In this document: positions 49,951 to 62,345 of the stretch, piece after piece | Layout of the letters: the number at the start of each line of letters is the position of its first letter | Position numbering within the stretch: the stretch's first letter is position 1 | DNA from: Spongilla lacustris | Lineage: Eukaryota; Porifera; Demospongiae; Spongillida; Spongillidae | Length of the DNA: 64,000 nt | Direction of reading: 5' to 3' | Assembly (NCBI GenBank): GCA_949361645.1 | Contig: OX442418.1 | Location: forward strand, 6,222,372 to 6,286,371 | The notes under the pieces: generated by a model | Told to the model about the DNA's origin: nothing | Databases searched by the model: none | Seen by the model: only the letters and a program-made list of their open reading frames with translations | Translations under genes and position numbers: made by a program

Positions 49951-52426
49951 ATATGACATTTTCCCGTGGTGAATACGAGATCTTTACCTACAATAAAAAC
50001 TACCATAACTTACCCCCTGATATGGAATGATTGGTATTCACATTGTTTGACCAAGTAAAGGAAAGGAATAATAAACAGACAAGTAGATGTCACATCATAC
50101 AATTATATCACAACATACTTTAAGCATACAATGAAACATATTGATTATGAAACATGAACATGTTGGTATGCTAACAAACTGAATGAATTGAAACCATCAT
50201 AGGCAGCGAATTAAATCACCACAATGCCCAACAAATTTTAAATAAACAGGTAAAAATGAAAGCCGACATCAATCAAAATCAGCATAACTATTGGTATGGA
50301 TAAAATCATGCATGTACATCACATTTAATTATTAACATGTACATATCCAAAAATCAAAACACGTCTACAACACTGTACATGAAATATAATGAAACTAATG
50401 CACAGTGGAATGAATAACATTTCCTGCTACAATACATTTACTTGTACATTGTGTGTCTCTACAGTTTAATAATTATGACAAGAAACGGTATTCTATATTA
50501 CATCTGCTCTCTTTCTACTAGAGTAGCCAGGGAGGCTTCCATTACATGTGACATAAAAGGAATATTCATACCATGTGAATGTACATGTACATGTAACTGC
50601 ACTCCAATTTTTTAGTTGATATCATCAGATGACATTATCATACATGTACATGTAGGTGGTGAGTACAATGACAAACACATCTTTACCTACAATAAACAAC
50701 TGCCATAACTTACCTCCTCATATGGAATGATTGGTATTCACATTGTTTAAGCAAATAAAGGAAAGGAATAATAAACAGACAAGTAGAAGTCGCATCATAC
50801 AACTATGTCACAACACACTTCGAAACAAAATCACAAGAAAATGAAACATAATGATTATAAAGCATGAACATTTTGGTATGCTAACATACTTAATGGATTG
50901 AAAACCATCATAGGGAAAATCACCAAAAAGCCAAACAACCAGGAATGAAAGCTGACATTAATGAAAATCAGTATACATGTTCCTATTGGTCTAGATAATA
51001 TCATACATGTACATGTAATGTAACTACTTATACATTCATGTATATGTACATCACATTTTAATTATTTACATACCCAAAATCATACCACATGTAAAAAAAT
51101 GCACAGGGAGCTAAATGATCTACATGTACAAGTTAACAAAGTCTTCTGGTCTGTACATGTACATGTACGTCAAATTTGTCACTAAACATTACGTCATATT
51201 AATACAGTTAATTATCTTGTTAATACATACAATCAGGGCAATGTTACAAAGTTAGACAAAACACCCATGTCACGTGCATGTCAAGTGTGAACGATTTCTG
51301 TATGAACAACATGAACAGTATTGATCTGTTGCCTTTTATTGTAGTAACCAGGATACTTCTATGTACATAAAATGTGTTTACTACATTCAAGCTTAATGGA
51401 TTACCCACATTAGCCTGCACAACACGACAAACATACATCTTTACCTAACTGCCATAACTTACCCCCTGATATGGAATGATTGGTATTCACATTGTTTGAG
51501 CAAATAAAGGAAAGGAATAATAAACAGACAAGTAGAAGTCACCTCATACAATTAGATCACAACACACTTTTAAACATAACCACAACAAAATGAAACATAA
51601 TGATTATGAAGCATGAACATGTTGGTATGCTAACAAACTGAATGGATTGAAAACCATCATAGGCAGCAAAATCACCACAAAGCGAAACAAGTTTTAAAAT
51701 ACACAGGTCAGGAATGAAAGCTGACTTCAATCAAAATCAGCATACCTATTGGTCTGGATAAGATAATACATTTACATGTAACTACTACACATACATACAT
51801 GTACATGTACATCACATTTAACCCAAAGCTGAGTACTACTACATACATGTACATCACATTTCATTAGTACATACCCAAAAATCAAAACCATTGTAATATA
51901 ATGAAATGAATGCACAGTTACATGTAAACGATCTTCATTAACAAAGTAACAAATGAAAATAGTATTTTTAAATGCCCGTCTATTGGAGTGACCAGGATGC
52001 TTCCAAAGGACATAAATATGTGCTATACCTGCACAACACACTATTTGACATGTAAGCATTTATACTACTATTTGATGGCAGTACAGTTGATGTCATGTAC
52101 AATGACAAACACATCTTTACCTACAATAAACAACTGCCATAACTTACCTCCTGATATGGAATGATTGGTATTCACATTGTTTGAGGAATGAAGAAAAGGA
52201 ATAAACTCAATAAACATACATGTAGCAACACCACTGGTGTAGCAATGAAAGGAAAAACAACACAAAGAAAAGCAATAAAGTTCATAAACATACAGTAGCA
52301 ACATGGTCACTTGTGCAGCAATAAAAGAAAAAACACTGCAAAGTGAAACAGAACTTCAACTGCACATGTAGGATTGCATTTACAAGTTGATTCATCCTTA
52401 GAATAATAACAACTGTAATTACTTAC
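49951..52426. repeat. Intron-like host repeat array, right part
   Basis: Four copies of the intron unit with cores near 50019, 50719, 51468 and 52153, in the same orientation as the left array. The blocks CCAGGATGCTTCCAAAGG and AACACATCTTTACC recur. No reading frame is credible. Supports the view that left and right flanks belong to one gene family on the minus strand. Confidence 0.6.
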
Positions 52427-52510
52427 TTTGTTCACATCAGCTCCTGCCTTCACAAGGATATCCACCACAGCTATATGACCATTTCGAGCTGCTATATACA
52501 GTGGTGTTGT
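52427..52510 (-). CDS. Ankyrin-repeat exon, copy 6
   Basis: 84-bp phase-0 exon with donor GTAAGT and acceptor GTTACAG. It encodes TTPLYIAARNGHIAVVDIL then VKAGADVNK, more diverged from the left copies than they are from each other. MITE family B copy 2 lies 47 bp beyond it, the same relation as on the left of the provirus. Confidence 0.65.
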
Positions 52511-52557
52511 CTGTAACATCAGAAGGTATTAACTCTTCGTTTACACCAAATATTGTA

Positions 52558-52857
52558 TAAGTCAATCAAACACTTCTCTATCGAGAAAGTGATTGGTGGT
52601 ATGTAGGATTGGTGGTGCAAAAAGTAAGCTAGGAAACTAGGTACAGTATGTTAAAGTGAGGTTTGGTAGGGTCCTACAACTCAAAGTCCTGAATTTACAA
52701 ATGAAGAAGCCTATTTGCAAATGTAGGACTGTTATAGTTGTAGGATCCTATCAAACCTCACTTTAACACTCTGTACATTGTTTCCTTGCTTTTTGCACCA
52801 CCAATCCTACATACCACCAATCACTTTCTCGATAGAGAAGTTTTTGATTTACTTGTT
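52558..52857. mobile_element. Palindromic MITE family B, copy 2
   Basis: About 300 bp, near-palindromic, matching 16022-16310 along its length; the left end is slightly decayed (AAGTCAATCAAACAC). Its right end retains CTCGATAGAGAAGTTTTTGA and thus preserves arms lost in copy 1. Confidence 0.75.
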
Positions 52858-53490
52858 CCCCTAATTTTTATCTCCCTGTCAGAAGTGTCCAATATATTAT
52901 AAGGCTAGTGTATTCGTTGTGATGTGTAGTCTGAGTATAGACTATAGGCCTCTTTTTTATTTCAGTTATTTGTTCTTAGGATATCTTAAACTGAGAGTTC
53001 TCCTTGCAAATGAGCCGTTTTCTTTGCTGAATTAGAACCGCCTGTTGCAGCTGCATACATGTCAGTGGCGGCCTGGCTACTTTATGGCAGGGGGGGGCAC
53101 AGACGAGAAGGCCCCCCCCCCCCCCCCCCCACCATGCCAGTCTTGGTCCGGGTACGAGACTATCCCACAATTGACAAATATACATGTATAATTATCTGCT
53201 TCGAAGTTGAATAAGCATACGTATTTACTTGCGCAGCTAGCTACATGCAATTGCTGCAAGTACGCTTTGTTACGATGTGCGACACGTAAAACATTATACT
53301 ACAGTGTAGCTCATTATTATTGCTCTGTACCACTTTCACAGTTTCCCTTATCTCAATCCGCTCTATCGTTGGCGCAGTTGCTTTGTCGTCGGTAATCATG
53401 GAAGTTCTTTGTTTTTTAACCTGCGGTATGCTACAAGCCTGCATGCACCAGATTTCTTCCTGTAACTTTTAGACACCATTTTAGCGCGCC
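52858..53490. other. Paralogue of the provirus insertion neighbourhood
   Basis: 52,858-53,060 contains, in order, sequences matching 16,312-16,340, 17,185-17,250 and 41,735-41,850, thus both sides of the provirus without it. 53,063-53,140 is a GC-rich MITE-like block (CAGTGGCGGCCTGG...ACCATGCCAG) with G and C runs. 53,150-53,490 shows nothing recognised. Confidence 0.5.
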
Positions 53491-53493
53491 CAT

Positions 53494-54063
53494 ATGTCAG
53501 AGAAGGGGGTGGAAGTATATCCCGAAAAGACTAGCTGCGTCCGTAGTTGGCCAGTACCCAGTTTGCACAAATTTTGGGGATTTGCCTCCTATTACAGGAA
53601 GTTCATTCCCCGTTTTGCCCAGATTGCCTCCCCACTGCATTCTCTGACGGAAAAGGCCAAGTCGTGGCAATGGTCCCACAGTGCAATGAGGCGTTTGATC
53701 AGTTGAAGGAGAAATTACTGTCACCATCTATCTTGTCTTTTCCACAGTTTGATAAAGTCTTTATGGTGGATACAGACGCCAGCCAACATGGAATTGGCGC
53801 AGTCCTGTCCCAGGAAGGTGATCGTGTCATCACCTATGCGAGTCGGATCCTTACAAAGGCCGAGCGCCAATACATCATATCTCTGGGGCCGTTGTTTTGT
53901 TGTTCACACGGATCATAATTCATTGCAGTGGTTGCGAAACTTAAAAGAACCGCAGGGACAGGTGGCTCGTTGGATGGACATTTTGGCTGAGTATGACTTT
54001 TCGGTTGAACATTGACCTGGGTTACAGCACAGTAATGCCGATGCACTGTCCAGGCTTCCCTGT
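53494..54063 (+). pseudogene. Gypsy reverse transcriptase end and RNase H, frameshifted
   Basis: The motif FASYYRKFIPRFAQIASPLH (from about 53578) is the classic junction after reverse transcriptase. RNase H follows, with VDTDASQHGIGAVLSQ (first catalytic Asp) and VHTDHNSLQWL (late Asp-containing motif), but the three pieces lie in three different frames (53494, 53547 and 53749 frames), and a stop falls after FSVEH. At least two frameshifts are therefore present. The family's YxDD box is upstream and has been lost. Confidence 0.85.
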
Positions 54064-54075
54064 AAATAATGCGGT

Positions 54076-55204
54076 TTGCAGACGTCAGCCCCTCCCCCGG
54101 GTCTACCGAATCTAGCTCCTCCCCTTGGTCTACCGGATCTGAAAGAGGGTGGTTGTATTGATTCTGTCGACGGTACGGCACTCTGGCAGGAAGGAACTGT
54201 TTGTTTCCTGTTGGTTGATGACCCAAAACGGCTACAGGACGAAGACCATGATTTGCGGCAGGTGATACTGTGGTTACAACATAACATGTTCCCTTCTGTT
54301 TTCCCAAGGCATGGGTGTTGGGAGGATGTGCCAGGAAAGGAGGTCAATCCTCATTTACAGTTCATGATACCAAAGACTTCCATTCAGACTGTTTTGAAGG
54401 AATTTCATGATACAATCACTGGGGGTCACTATGGATTTTGAAAGACCATGGAAAAGATTCGTTCTCGGTTTACTGGCCTAGTCAAAGACATGATGTTGAA
54501 AATTGGTGTAAGGCCTGCGCGGAATGTGCATCCCGTAAATCACTGACAAGGAGAAGACGGGCACCCATGCAGTCGGGCCTGGTGGGAAGTCCAATGCAGA
54601 GAGTCGCAAAGGATATATTGGGACCCCTACCTGTGACGGCTAGAGAGAACAAGTACGTGTTGGTGGTAGGTGACTACTTTACTAAATGGGTTGAGGCCTA
54701 TTCTATGCCCAATATGGAAGCGAAGACTGTGGCTGAATTGTTTGTGAATCAGTTTATTGCTCGTTTTGGGGTTCCAGATATTTTGCACATGGATCAAGGC
54801 CGTAATTTTGAATCTTTATTGATGAAGAAGACTTGCCAGTTGTTGGGAGTGCAGAAAACAAGAACTAGTCCATACCATCCTCAGTCCGATGGTTTAATTG
54901 AGAGGTTTAACCGTACCTTGCTTAACATGCTTAGTATTGCAGCTGCTGAGAACGAGCGCGATTGGGATCTCCATGTTCCTCTGCTGACGTTGGCCTATAG
55001 GACCAGCATGCAAGAGTCGACTGGGTGCACCCCATTCTACTTGATGTTTGGGAGGGAAGCTCGTCTTCCCGCTGATGTAGTGTTTGGTCTTCCCCCTAAT
55101 TCCATCCCACAACAGGTTAATCAATATGCACTAGACCTGAGAGGGAGACAGGAAAGTGCCTACCAATTGGTGCGGGATCACATGGGGATTCTAGTGGAGT
55201 CCCA
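54076..55204 (+). pseudogene. Gypsy integrase, zinc finger and catalytic core
   Basis: The zinc-finger histidines (EFHDTITGGHYGF) lie just before a stop and frameshift near 54440; the cysteines follow in KACAECASRK. The core has DILGPLP (Asp), HMDQGRNFES (Asp) and GLIERFNRTLL (Glu), so the catalytic triad remains. The frame runs on until the transposon inserted after RDHMGI (55,191). Retroviral-type fold like the Maverick integrase at 37426, but clearly of the retroelement branch. Confidence 0.85.
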
Positions 55205-57377
55205 TAAGTAAAAAATCGTTACACGGTGGATAAAAGCATGAAAATTTATAAATACATCTGTTATAGTGTATAGAACGATTCAAGAAGGGGTGCCATTTAC
55301 AATCTCTTATCCGAGTCGACGTGCAAAGCAGGATCGATAACGAGCGGGAGAAGCCATATACATCTGCAGCTGCGCGTCGCTCCATAGCACCCGCGTCGCT
55401 CCATAGCTCCGAACAACCGAGATACAAGTAAGAAATGTCGAATCAATGTGAACTATTCGTGAATTAAGGCATCCTGTACTGGCTCAGTATACGCTGCACT
55501 ATGATGCATACAATAGTATATTCGTACATATATGCACCATAATAATTAGCTCAGGTCATTTAAACACAAAGCATTTGTCCAGCCATAGGCCTCCAGATGT
55601 ACTCTTATTTTACATGTGCTCCACAAGGCCATTTCAATGTGCATGCAGACCACCAAACATCACAAACTGAATAATGTTGCACTCCATGCATATAGATGTC
55701 AGGAAATTGCCATGCACTGCACAAATTATGCTAGTGCAAACAAAGGTTGGTCAAAAGCTGTAACAGGAATCTGCCCAGGATTTAGATGTGCAGTGATCTA
55801 TCTCTGGATATCCATGCCATGCTTAATCATTGCAAACGTTGCTGCCTTCTTGCATGCTAAACAAAGGCAACAGGGAGATCAGGGCTGTCGGATCAGTAGT
55901 GTCTGACTCTCTGGCTGACGAGATGCAAAATATGCTGCCCATGAAATGGAGTCACTCTTTTGTAATTCATCTTTCTGCATGAGCTGGATTGCATGCTCAA
56001 TCCACCTGTTCTCTATCTTTGGTGGCTCAGTTCTGCATGTACATCAACAGGAATGTCTGAAATCTTGATTTCAGGCACAGCCGGAAAGCTCAACATGCAG
56101 ATTTGCAAACTATTGTTGGAACAATTCAGGGAGGGAGTGCATCTTGTGTTCAACATGAGCTTGCTCTGCATAGTCCTGCTTTAGAACAGGTAACTGAAAA
56201 ACATTTATTCTTGTACCATGAAAAAATGATGTAGACAAAGGATAATGATCAATGTTATCCATAGCTCCAACTGTGAAAAGACCTTTCCTCAGAATTGGAG
56301 GGCAAACCATGTAAGCCTTCATCTTCAAAACACTTGCAGACTGTTGTATATCAAGGCAGTTCTCCAAATCAATGATATGCACATTGATATCTGACACTGA
56401 TGTCTAGATTGTAGTGTTAACCATTTTTCTTCTTCTGGTTCCTGTGTGAACATTAAGGCCAACAAACAGGGCATGGTAGTGGAGGCTGACAATGTTTCAC
56501 ATGCCTTTTAGTAGTTCCCTGTGATATCAACTGCACAATTTTAAGATATGCATGGCTGAGATAGCATAGTATCTTGGTTTTGTCACATTACATCCATTTA
56601 GCCGGCAGCATCGCAACAAGAGCATTTAGTCTTGCTGCTACAGAAAATTCTAGACATCCTGGTGGAAATTTTCCATTGAATTCCATATTCGGCCCAATCA
56701 TTTCCGATTGCCTTTACTAATTTTGTCATTGAAATTGCCTCAGATTCAATATCCCTGTTTGCCAAGGCATCCTTCAGGAGTTCCTGAAAACCATCATAGA
56801 ACACTACCAAAGTATTCCTTCCATATAATTTTTTCTGGCAAGAATCAGAAAAACTTCACGATGGGCTGTGAGCTGTGATTTGAATCTGGCGTTCTTGTGT
56901 ACACTTCATATCCGTTGCTCTGAAGCGAGTATTCTGGACATCTGAGATCACCGCCACCTTTTAAACAGATCACGCAAGTCGTCCAATCCTTCGATCCCCA
57001 CGTAGGTTAGTTTGATTTTTGATTTTACCATTGAAGATACATGTACCTTACATGTACTGACTCAGGTGAGATGGTAATTTACGATAGAAAATTGTTGGCT
57101 GTCGGAATGATTTGCTTCGATCGTTGTGGAAGAAAGCGCTAAGACAATGTGTGATTTTGAATATTATAAGAAATACATGCATGTAGAGATGTTTTGAGTT
57201 CCGTCAAAGAGGGCGTGGCACACTTCAACACATCATTTCCCAGAGTGCACCATCTCAATTTTATGGCACCCCTTCTGATATCGATAGATATGTCCCAAAG
57301 AGTTTGTATACCGGTTTTGGTGCTTTTATCCACCCTGTAACGATCTCGACAAAAATTGCTGTAAACGGACTCCACTA
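55192..57377. mobile_element. DNA transposon inserted in the Gypsy integrase gene
   Basis: 2.19 kb with inverted ends TAGTGGAGTCC and, after a gap, ATCGTTACA(C/G)GGTGGATAAA. TTC flanks both sides (ATTC if overlap with the end is allowed). Removal restores the integrase frame at the join, which confirms the borders. Inside, minus-strand frames near 56110-56397 and 56598-56810 are decayed; the former has VGAMDNIDHYPLSTSFFHGT, a motif I have seen in uncharacterised invertebrate proteins of repeat origin. Superfamily not assigned. Confidence 0.75.
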
Positions 57378-57995
57378 TTCAGCACGTTCGTCAAAATACT
57401 TTGAATGACATATCTGTTCATAGAGATCCATACAAAGCTGGTGAATTGGTGTGGCTTCATTGTCCAGCGGTTCTGAGGAGCAAGTCGCCAAAGTTGCACC
57501 AGTGGTCCGGTTTCTTGGTGTTGCGCTCTTTCTCATTCAACACAGGGATTCCCCGAGGAAGCGTATGGTGGTACATTTTGATCGGATGAAGCCATGTACC
57601 TGGCATCAGAGGAGAATGTTGCACCAGCCAAGGACGACAACATGGGGGTACCAGCAGTAGCAAGGGGCGTGTTGCATAGCAACGGTGACGTTGGAAAAGA
57701 TCAGCTGCGGGATGAGGTGGAGGTGGAAATACAAGGGCCACCTCCCGTACCTGAAACACATCCAGTGGGTGAACTACTTCCAGTAGCTGAACCACCTCCA
57801 GTACATGTAGCTGAACCACTTCCAGTAGCTGAACCACCTCCAGTTGCCGAACCATATCCAGTAGCTGAACCACCTCCAGTAGCCGAACCACTTCCAGTAG
57901 TTGAACCACTTCCAGTAATCCAGTCTGAAAGAACGAGACTAGTTCGACACAGGAGCAAGCCAGATCGTTATGGACATAACATCTATGAGACATGA
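57378..57995 (+). pseudogene. Gypsy integrase C-terminus and Pro-rich tail
   Basis: Continues the integrase after the insertion (DPYKAGELVWLH), then a GPY/F-like region that changes frame near 57,540. The frame 57594-57995 ends in tandem repeats of the type VAEPPPVAEPLPV (57,770-57,925), encoded by an 18- to 24-bp repeat, and in a basic end (RHRSKPDRYGHN). The Pro-rich tail is a common ending of metazoan Gypsy polyproteins. Confidence 0.75.
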
Positions 57996-58003
57996 CGAAC
58001 TTT

Positions 58004-58020
58004 CAGAGAGAGAGGAGGGA
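58004..58020 (+). promoter_or_regulatory. Polypurine tract
   Basis: AGAGAGAGAGGAGGGA directly before the LTR start, the expected primer site for plus-strand synthesis. Confidence 0.7.
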
Positions 58021-58024
58021 ATAG

Positions 58025-58149
58025 TGTAGCGCACATGTGCATTAGTAATTAGGGCGTGGTGTGCACATGCGCGGGTGGTAGAATTCGTAGTAATTAATCA
58101 TATTCTATTTGTACTGTGTGTATCTTTCCTGATTGATATATCCGCTACA
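58025..58149 (+). repeat. 3' LTR of the Gypsy element
   Basis: Starts TGTAGCG and ends CGCTACA, the inverted TG...CA ends of LTRs. About 125 bp is short, so it may have lost internal sequence. No matching 5' LTR is present in the window. The flank CACGTAAAC(A/G)GCACTG recurs at 42,126 without an LTR. Confidence 0.65.
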
Positions 58150-61100
58150 CACGTAAACAGCACTGTTTAGCGACGCTCACGTTATATGTGCATATCTGTC
58201 ATATTTGTGATGGATTATATGCGAGCTGGCGAGTAATGGCAACGATTCGTTACCGTTTTAAAACGCTCGATTGAAAACCACGCCCACTAAAGCCAATCCG
58301 AAGCCAATCCTACATAGGACCCACTACCGTGGGTTCTGATATCATGGCCGATTATTGCTTAGTGAGCAATACAGTTGATGACATACCAGCTGCTGTGACA
58401 TCATGTAAGGACAATGACAACATATCATACTTACCTCCATGTACATGTACATGAAAATATTTAATGGAACTACTTTAGTGCATGTGTCATAAATAGAGTC
58501 CAATATTTGATGTGTACATGTACAAGTAAATTTGCTATCTCACCCGATGACATCATCATACATCATACATGTACATTTACAAGTTTGTGGTGAGTACAAT
58601 GACAAACACATCTTTACGTATAGTAAACAACTGTCATAACTTACCATCTGATAAGGAATAAAAAATTTCGAGCAAATAAAAGGAAACGAATAATAAACAG
58701 ACAAGTAACATCATACAATTATATCACAACACACTTTTAAACATAACCACAAAAAAATGAAACATAATGATTATGAAGAATGAACATGATGGTATAATAA
58801 AAAACTGAAAACCATCATAATCAAACATTTTAAATACAAAGTCTGGAATGAAAGCTGACATCAATCAAAATCAGCATACCTATTGGTCTGGATATGAACA
58901 TACATGTAGATGTAACTACGAATACATACATGTACATCACATTAAATTATTTATATACCCAAAAATCAAAACACGTTTACACGAAATATAATAAAATGAA
59001 TGCACAGAGCTAAAGTTAAGAAAGTAACAAAAAAAATTAAGCCCATCTACTGGAGTGACCAGGATGCTTCCAAAGGACATAAATATGTGTTATACCTGCA
59101 CAACACATTATTTGATATGTATGCATTTGTTCTACTAATTGATGGCAGTACAGTTGATGTCATGCCTACAATGAACAACTGCCATAACTTACTTCCTGAT
59201 ATAGAATGATTGGTATTCACATTGTTTGACCAAATAAAGGAAAGGAATAATAAACAGACAAGTACAGTGTAAAAGACACACCATACAATTATATCACAAC
59301 AGAATCACAAGAAAATGAAATTAACATAATGATTATGAAGCATGATCATGCTGGAATGCTAATAAACTGAATGGATTGAAAACCATCATAGGCAGCAAAA
59401 TCACCACAAAGCCAAAAATCACAGACTGGAATGAAAGCTGATATCAATCAAAATCACCATACATATACCTATTGGTATGGATAAAATCATACATGTACAT
59501 GTAATTAGTAATACATACATGTACATCACATTTGATTATTTACACCAAAAAATTTTATGCGTGTAAATAATACATTCATAATACACAACACTAAACTTGC
59601 TATATATAAAACACACTACAGTTAAGATGGGATTCTACGGAGGACGGCCCTGGCATTCGCTCTTATTAGGCAAATGCTCAAGTTGGAGAACAGTTCAAAA
59701 GATATCTGTGCCTTTGGCAGAGACTTGTGAATCGCAAGCCTAGCTATGATCTGAGCCAGAAAGCTTGAAGCTTCATTACCCCAAGCTGATAGGAGTCAAC
59801 TACTAGAGTGGTTGAGACCTGCCCTAAAGCTAAACACTTTTCATCGTTGGCCTGGTGTTTCCTGCTCTCGGTTGCCTCAAGGACTACACCAAAAATCAAA
59901 ATACATGTACATGTAATATAATGAAATAAATGTACAGAGCTAAATGATCTCCATACAAGTAAACAACATCATGTAACAAATGAAAACAGTATTATTAAAT
60001 GCCCATCTATTGAAGTGACCAGGATGCTTCCAATGGACAAAATATATGTGCTATAACTGCACAACACACTATCTGACATGTAAGCATTTGTACTAGTTCT
60101 ATTCGATGACAGTACAGTTGATGCCATGTACATGTACAACTAAAAACACATCTTTACCTACAATAAACAACTACCATAACTTGCCTCCTGACATGGAATG
60201 ATTGGTATTCACATTGTTAAAACAAATAAAGGAAAAGAATAATAAACAGACAAGTAGAAGTCACATCATACAATTATATCACAACACACTTTTAAACATA
60301 ACCACTAGAAAATGAAACATCATGATTATGAAACATGGTATGCTAACCAACTGAATGGATTGAAAACCATCATAGGCGAAATCACTACAAAGCCCAAAAA
60401 ATACACACGTCAGGAAGGAACATCAATCAAAGTCAGCATACACATTGGTCTGGAAAAGATCATATATGTACATGTAACTACTAATACATACATGTACATC
60501 ACATTAAAATTACATACATGTACCCTAAAATATAAAGGCATTTCCAATACTATACCTATGTAATATAATGAACAGAGTAAAGATTTCCATGTACAAGTTA
60601 ACAAAGTACAAGTAACAGTATTTTAAATGCCTGTCTATTGGAGTGACCAGGATGCTTCCAAAGGACATAAACCTACATGTACTATTTAACATGTAAGCAT
60701 TTGTACTACTATTTGATGGCAGTACAGTTGGTGTCATGTACAATGACAAACACAACTTTACCTACTATTAATTAATAAACAACTTCCATTACTTACCATC
60801 TGATATGCAATGATTGGTATTCACATTGTTTGACCAAATAAAGGAAAGAAATACTAAACAGACAAGTAGAAGTCACATCATACAATTATATCACTACACA
60901 CTTTTAAACATAACCACAACAAAATGAAACATAATGATTATGAAGCATGAACATGTTGGTATGCTAATAAACCGAATGGATTGAAAACCATAATAGGTGG
61001 TGGGTGAGTAGAAAAGTCACCACAAAGCCAAACATATTAAAATACAGCATCAGAATGAAAGCTTACAAACAGTGATGTCTAAGGTCAAGGACACATGTAC

Positions 61101-62264
61101 TGGTTTTATGTATAGGCAATTGTACAGAGCGGATGTCATAAAGTGAATGACATTTCCTGCTACAAAACGTTCATATTAGCTGTTAATGATATTACATCTG
61201 CTGCCTACATGTACATATTGGAGTTGCCTCCCATGTGTGCAAATGCTAACATGTGACACAAAAGGAATATTGATATTTGACATACACACAGGTGATGTTA
61301 CCAAAAGCAATCTCTACAAAGCCAGAGAAATACACAGACAGGAATGAAACCGTATGGCAAACAAAACTGACAATAAATTATGTACATGTACATGTGTGCA
61401 CCTGCAGAACAAGCCATATGTACATGTACAGTGTATATGCCAATATAATGTAATGAATGTACAGAGCTAAACTGATCTAATTGTACAAGTTAACAAAGAC
61501 ATTTGGTCGGTACATGTACATGCATGTCAAATTTGTCACTACATGTAAATATTAGTCAAATTAATACGGATCAGTTGTTATCAAAATATAAATATTCTTG
61601 TCTTACAAGTACACTGCAGCAATATTATTTGACTTGTGCATACAGTTACAAAAAAGTCGAATGTCAAGGATATATGTATACAGGTTTTATCTTGTTAAAA
61701 TATACCATCTGCGCAATTTTATTAGACAAATGTCACATGTCAAGTGACAACGATTTCTGTATGAATGACATGTAAACTGTATTGATAAATACATCTGCTG
61801 CCTGTTTATTATAGTCACCGGGATGCTTCTATGTGCATAAAATGCATGGATTACCAACATTGGCCTGCACAACAAACTTTTACTAATATTCAACATGTAA
61901 GCATTTTTACTACAATTTGCTGGCACTATAGTTAATGTCATGTACTGTATAATAGCAAACACATATTTACCTAAACAACTGCCATAACTTACCCCCTAAT
62001 ATGAAATGATATGGAATGATTGGTATTCACGTTGTTTGAAGGAATGGAGAAAAGGAATAAACTTAATAAACATACATGTAGCAACACCATTGGTGTAGCA
62101 ATTATAGAAAAGACATCACAAAGTGAAACAGACTTTAACTGTTCAGTCTGTAGACCAATACATCAGACAGATATAAGATTGTATTTACAAGTCATGCCAC
62201 ATCTGATTCCTCCTTAGAATAATAACAACAGTAGTATCTCACTCTCCCACATCAAATGACTTAC
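58150..62264. repeat. Intron-like host repeat array
   Basis: 58,150-58,340 matches 42,123-42,295. From 58,345 the ankyrin-intron units resume, cores near 58650, 59198, 60190, 60802 and 62009, in the same orientation. 59,625-59,885 is an insert of about 260 bp that has no other copy in the window. No gene is supported. Confidence 0.55.
59625..59885. other. Single-copy insert within a repeat unit
   Basis: The intron unit is interrupted between CACACTACAGTTAA and ACCAAAAATCAAAATACATG. The insert is less AT-rich than its surroundings (GGAGGACGGCCCTGGCATTC) and has several short self-complementary stretches. It could be a SINE, a small RNA copy or a host exon; I recognise none. Confidence 0.35.
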
Positions 62265-62345
62265 TATGTTCACATCAGCTCCTGCTCTCACAAGGATCTC
62301 CACCACAGCTGTATGACCATTTTGAGCTGCTGCATACAATGGTGT
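62265..62345 (-). CDS. Ankyrin-repeat exon, copy 7 (81 bp)
   Basis: Phase-0 exon shortened by one codon at its acceptor side (acceptor ...GTTATAG) and with GTGAACATA before the GTAAG donor. Encodes TPLYAAAQNGHTAVVEIL then VRAGADVN and Ile. The frame is kept. Being the most rightward complete copy, it would be the most 5' exon seen in this gene. Confidence 0.55.

Larger units (their letters stand above)
53488..58149 (+). mobile_element. Gypsy-type LTR retroelement, 5'-truncated and interrupted
   Basis: Order of remnants: end of reverse transcriptase, RNase H, integrase zinc finger and core, then (after a 2.2-kb transposon insertion) integrase C-terminus, a Pro-rich tail, a polypurine tract (58004-58020) and a short LTR (58025-58149). 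Gag, protease, the reverse transcriptase palm and the 5' LTR are missing. Several frameshifts and stops make it non-functional. Confidence 0.85.
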
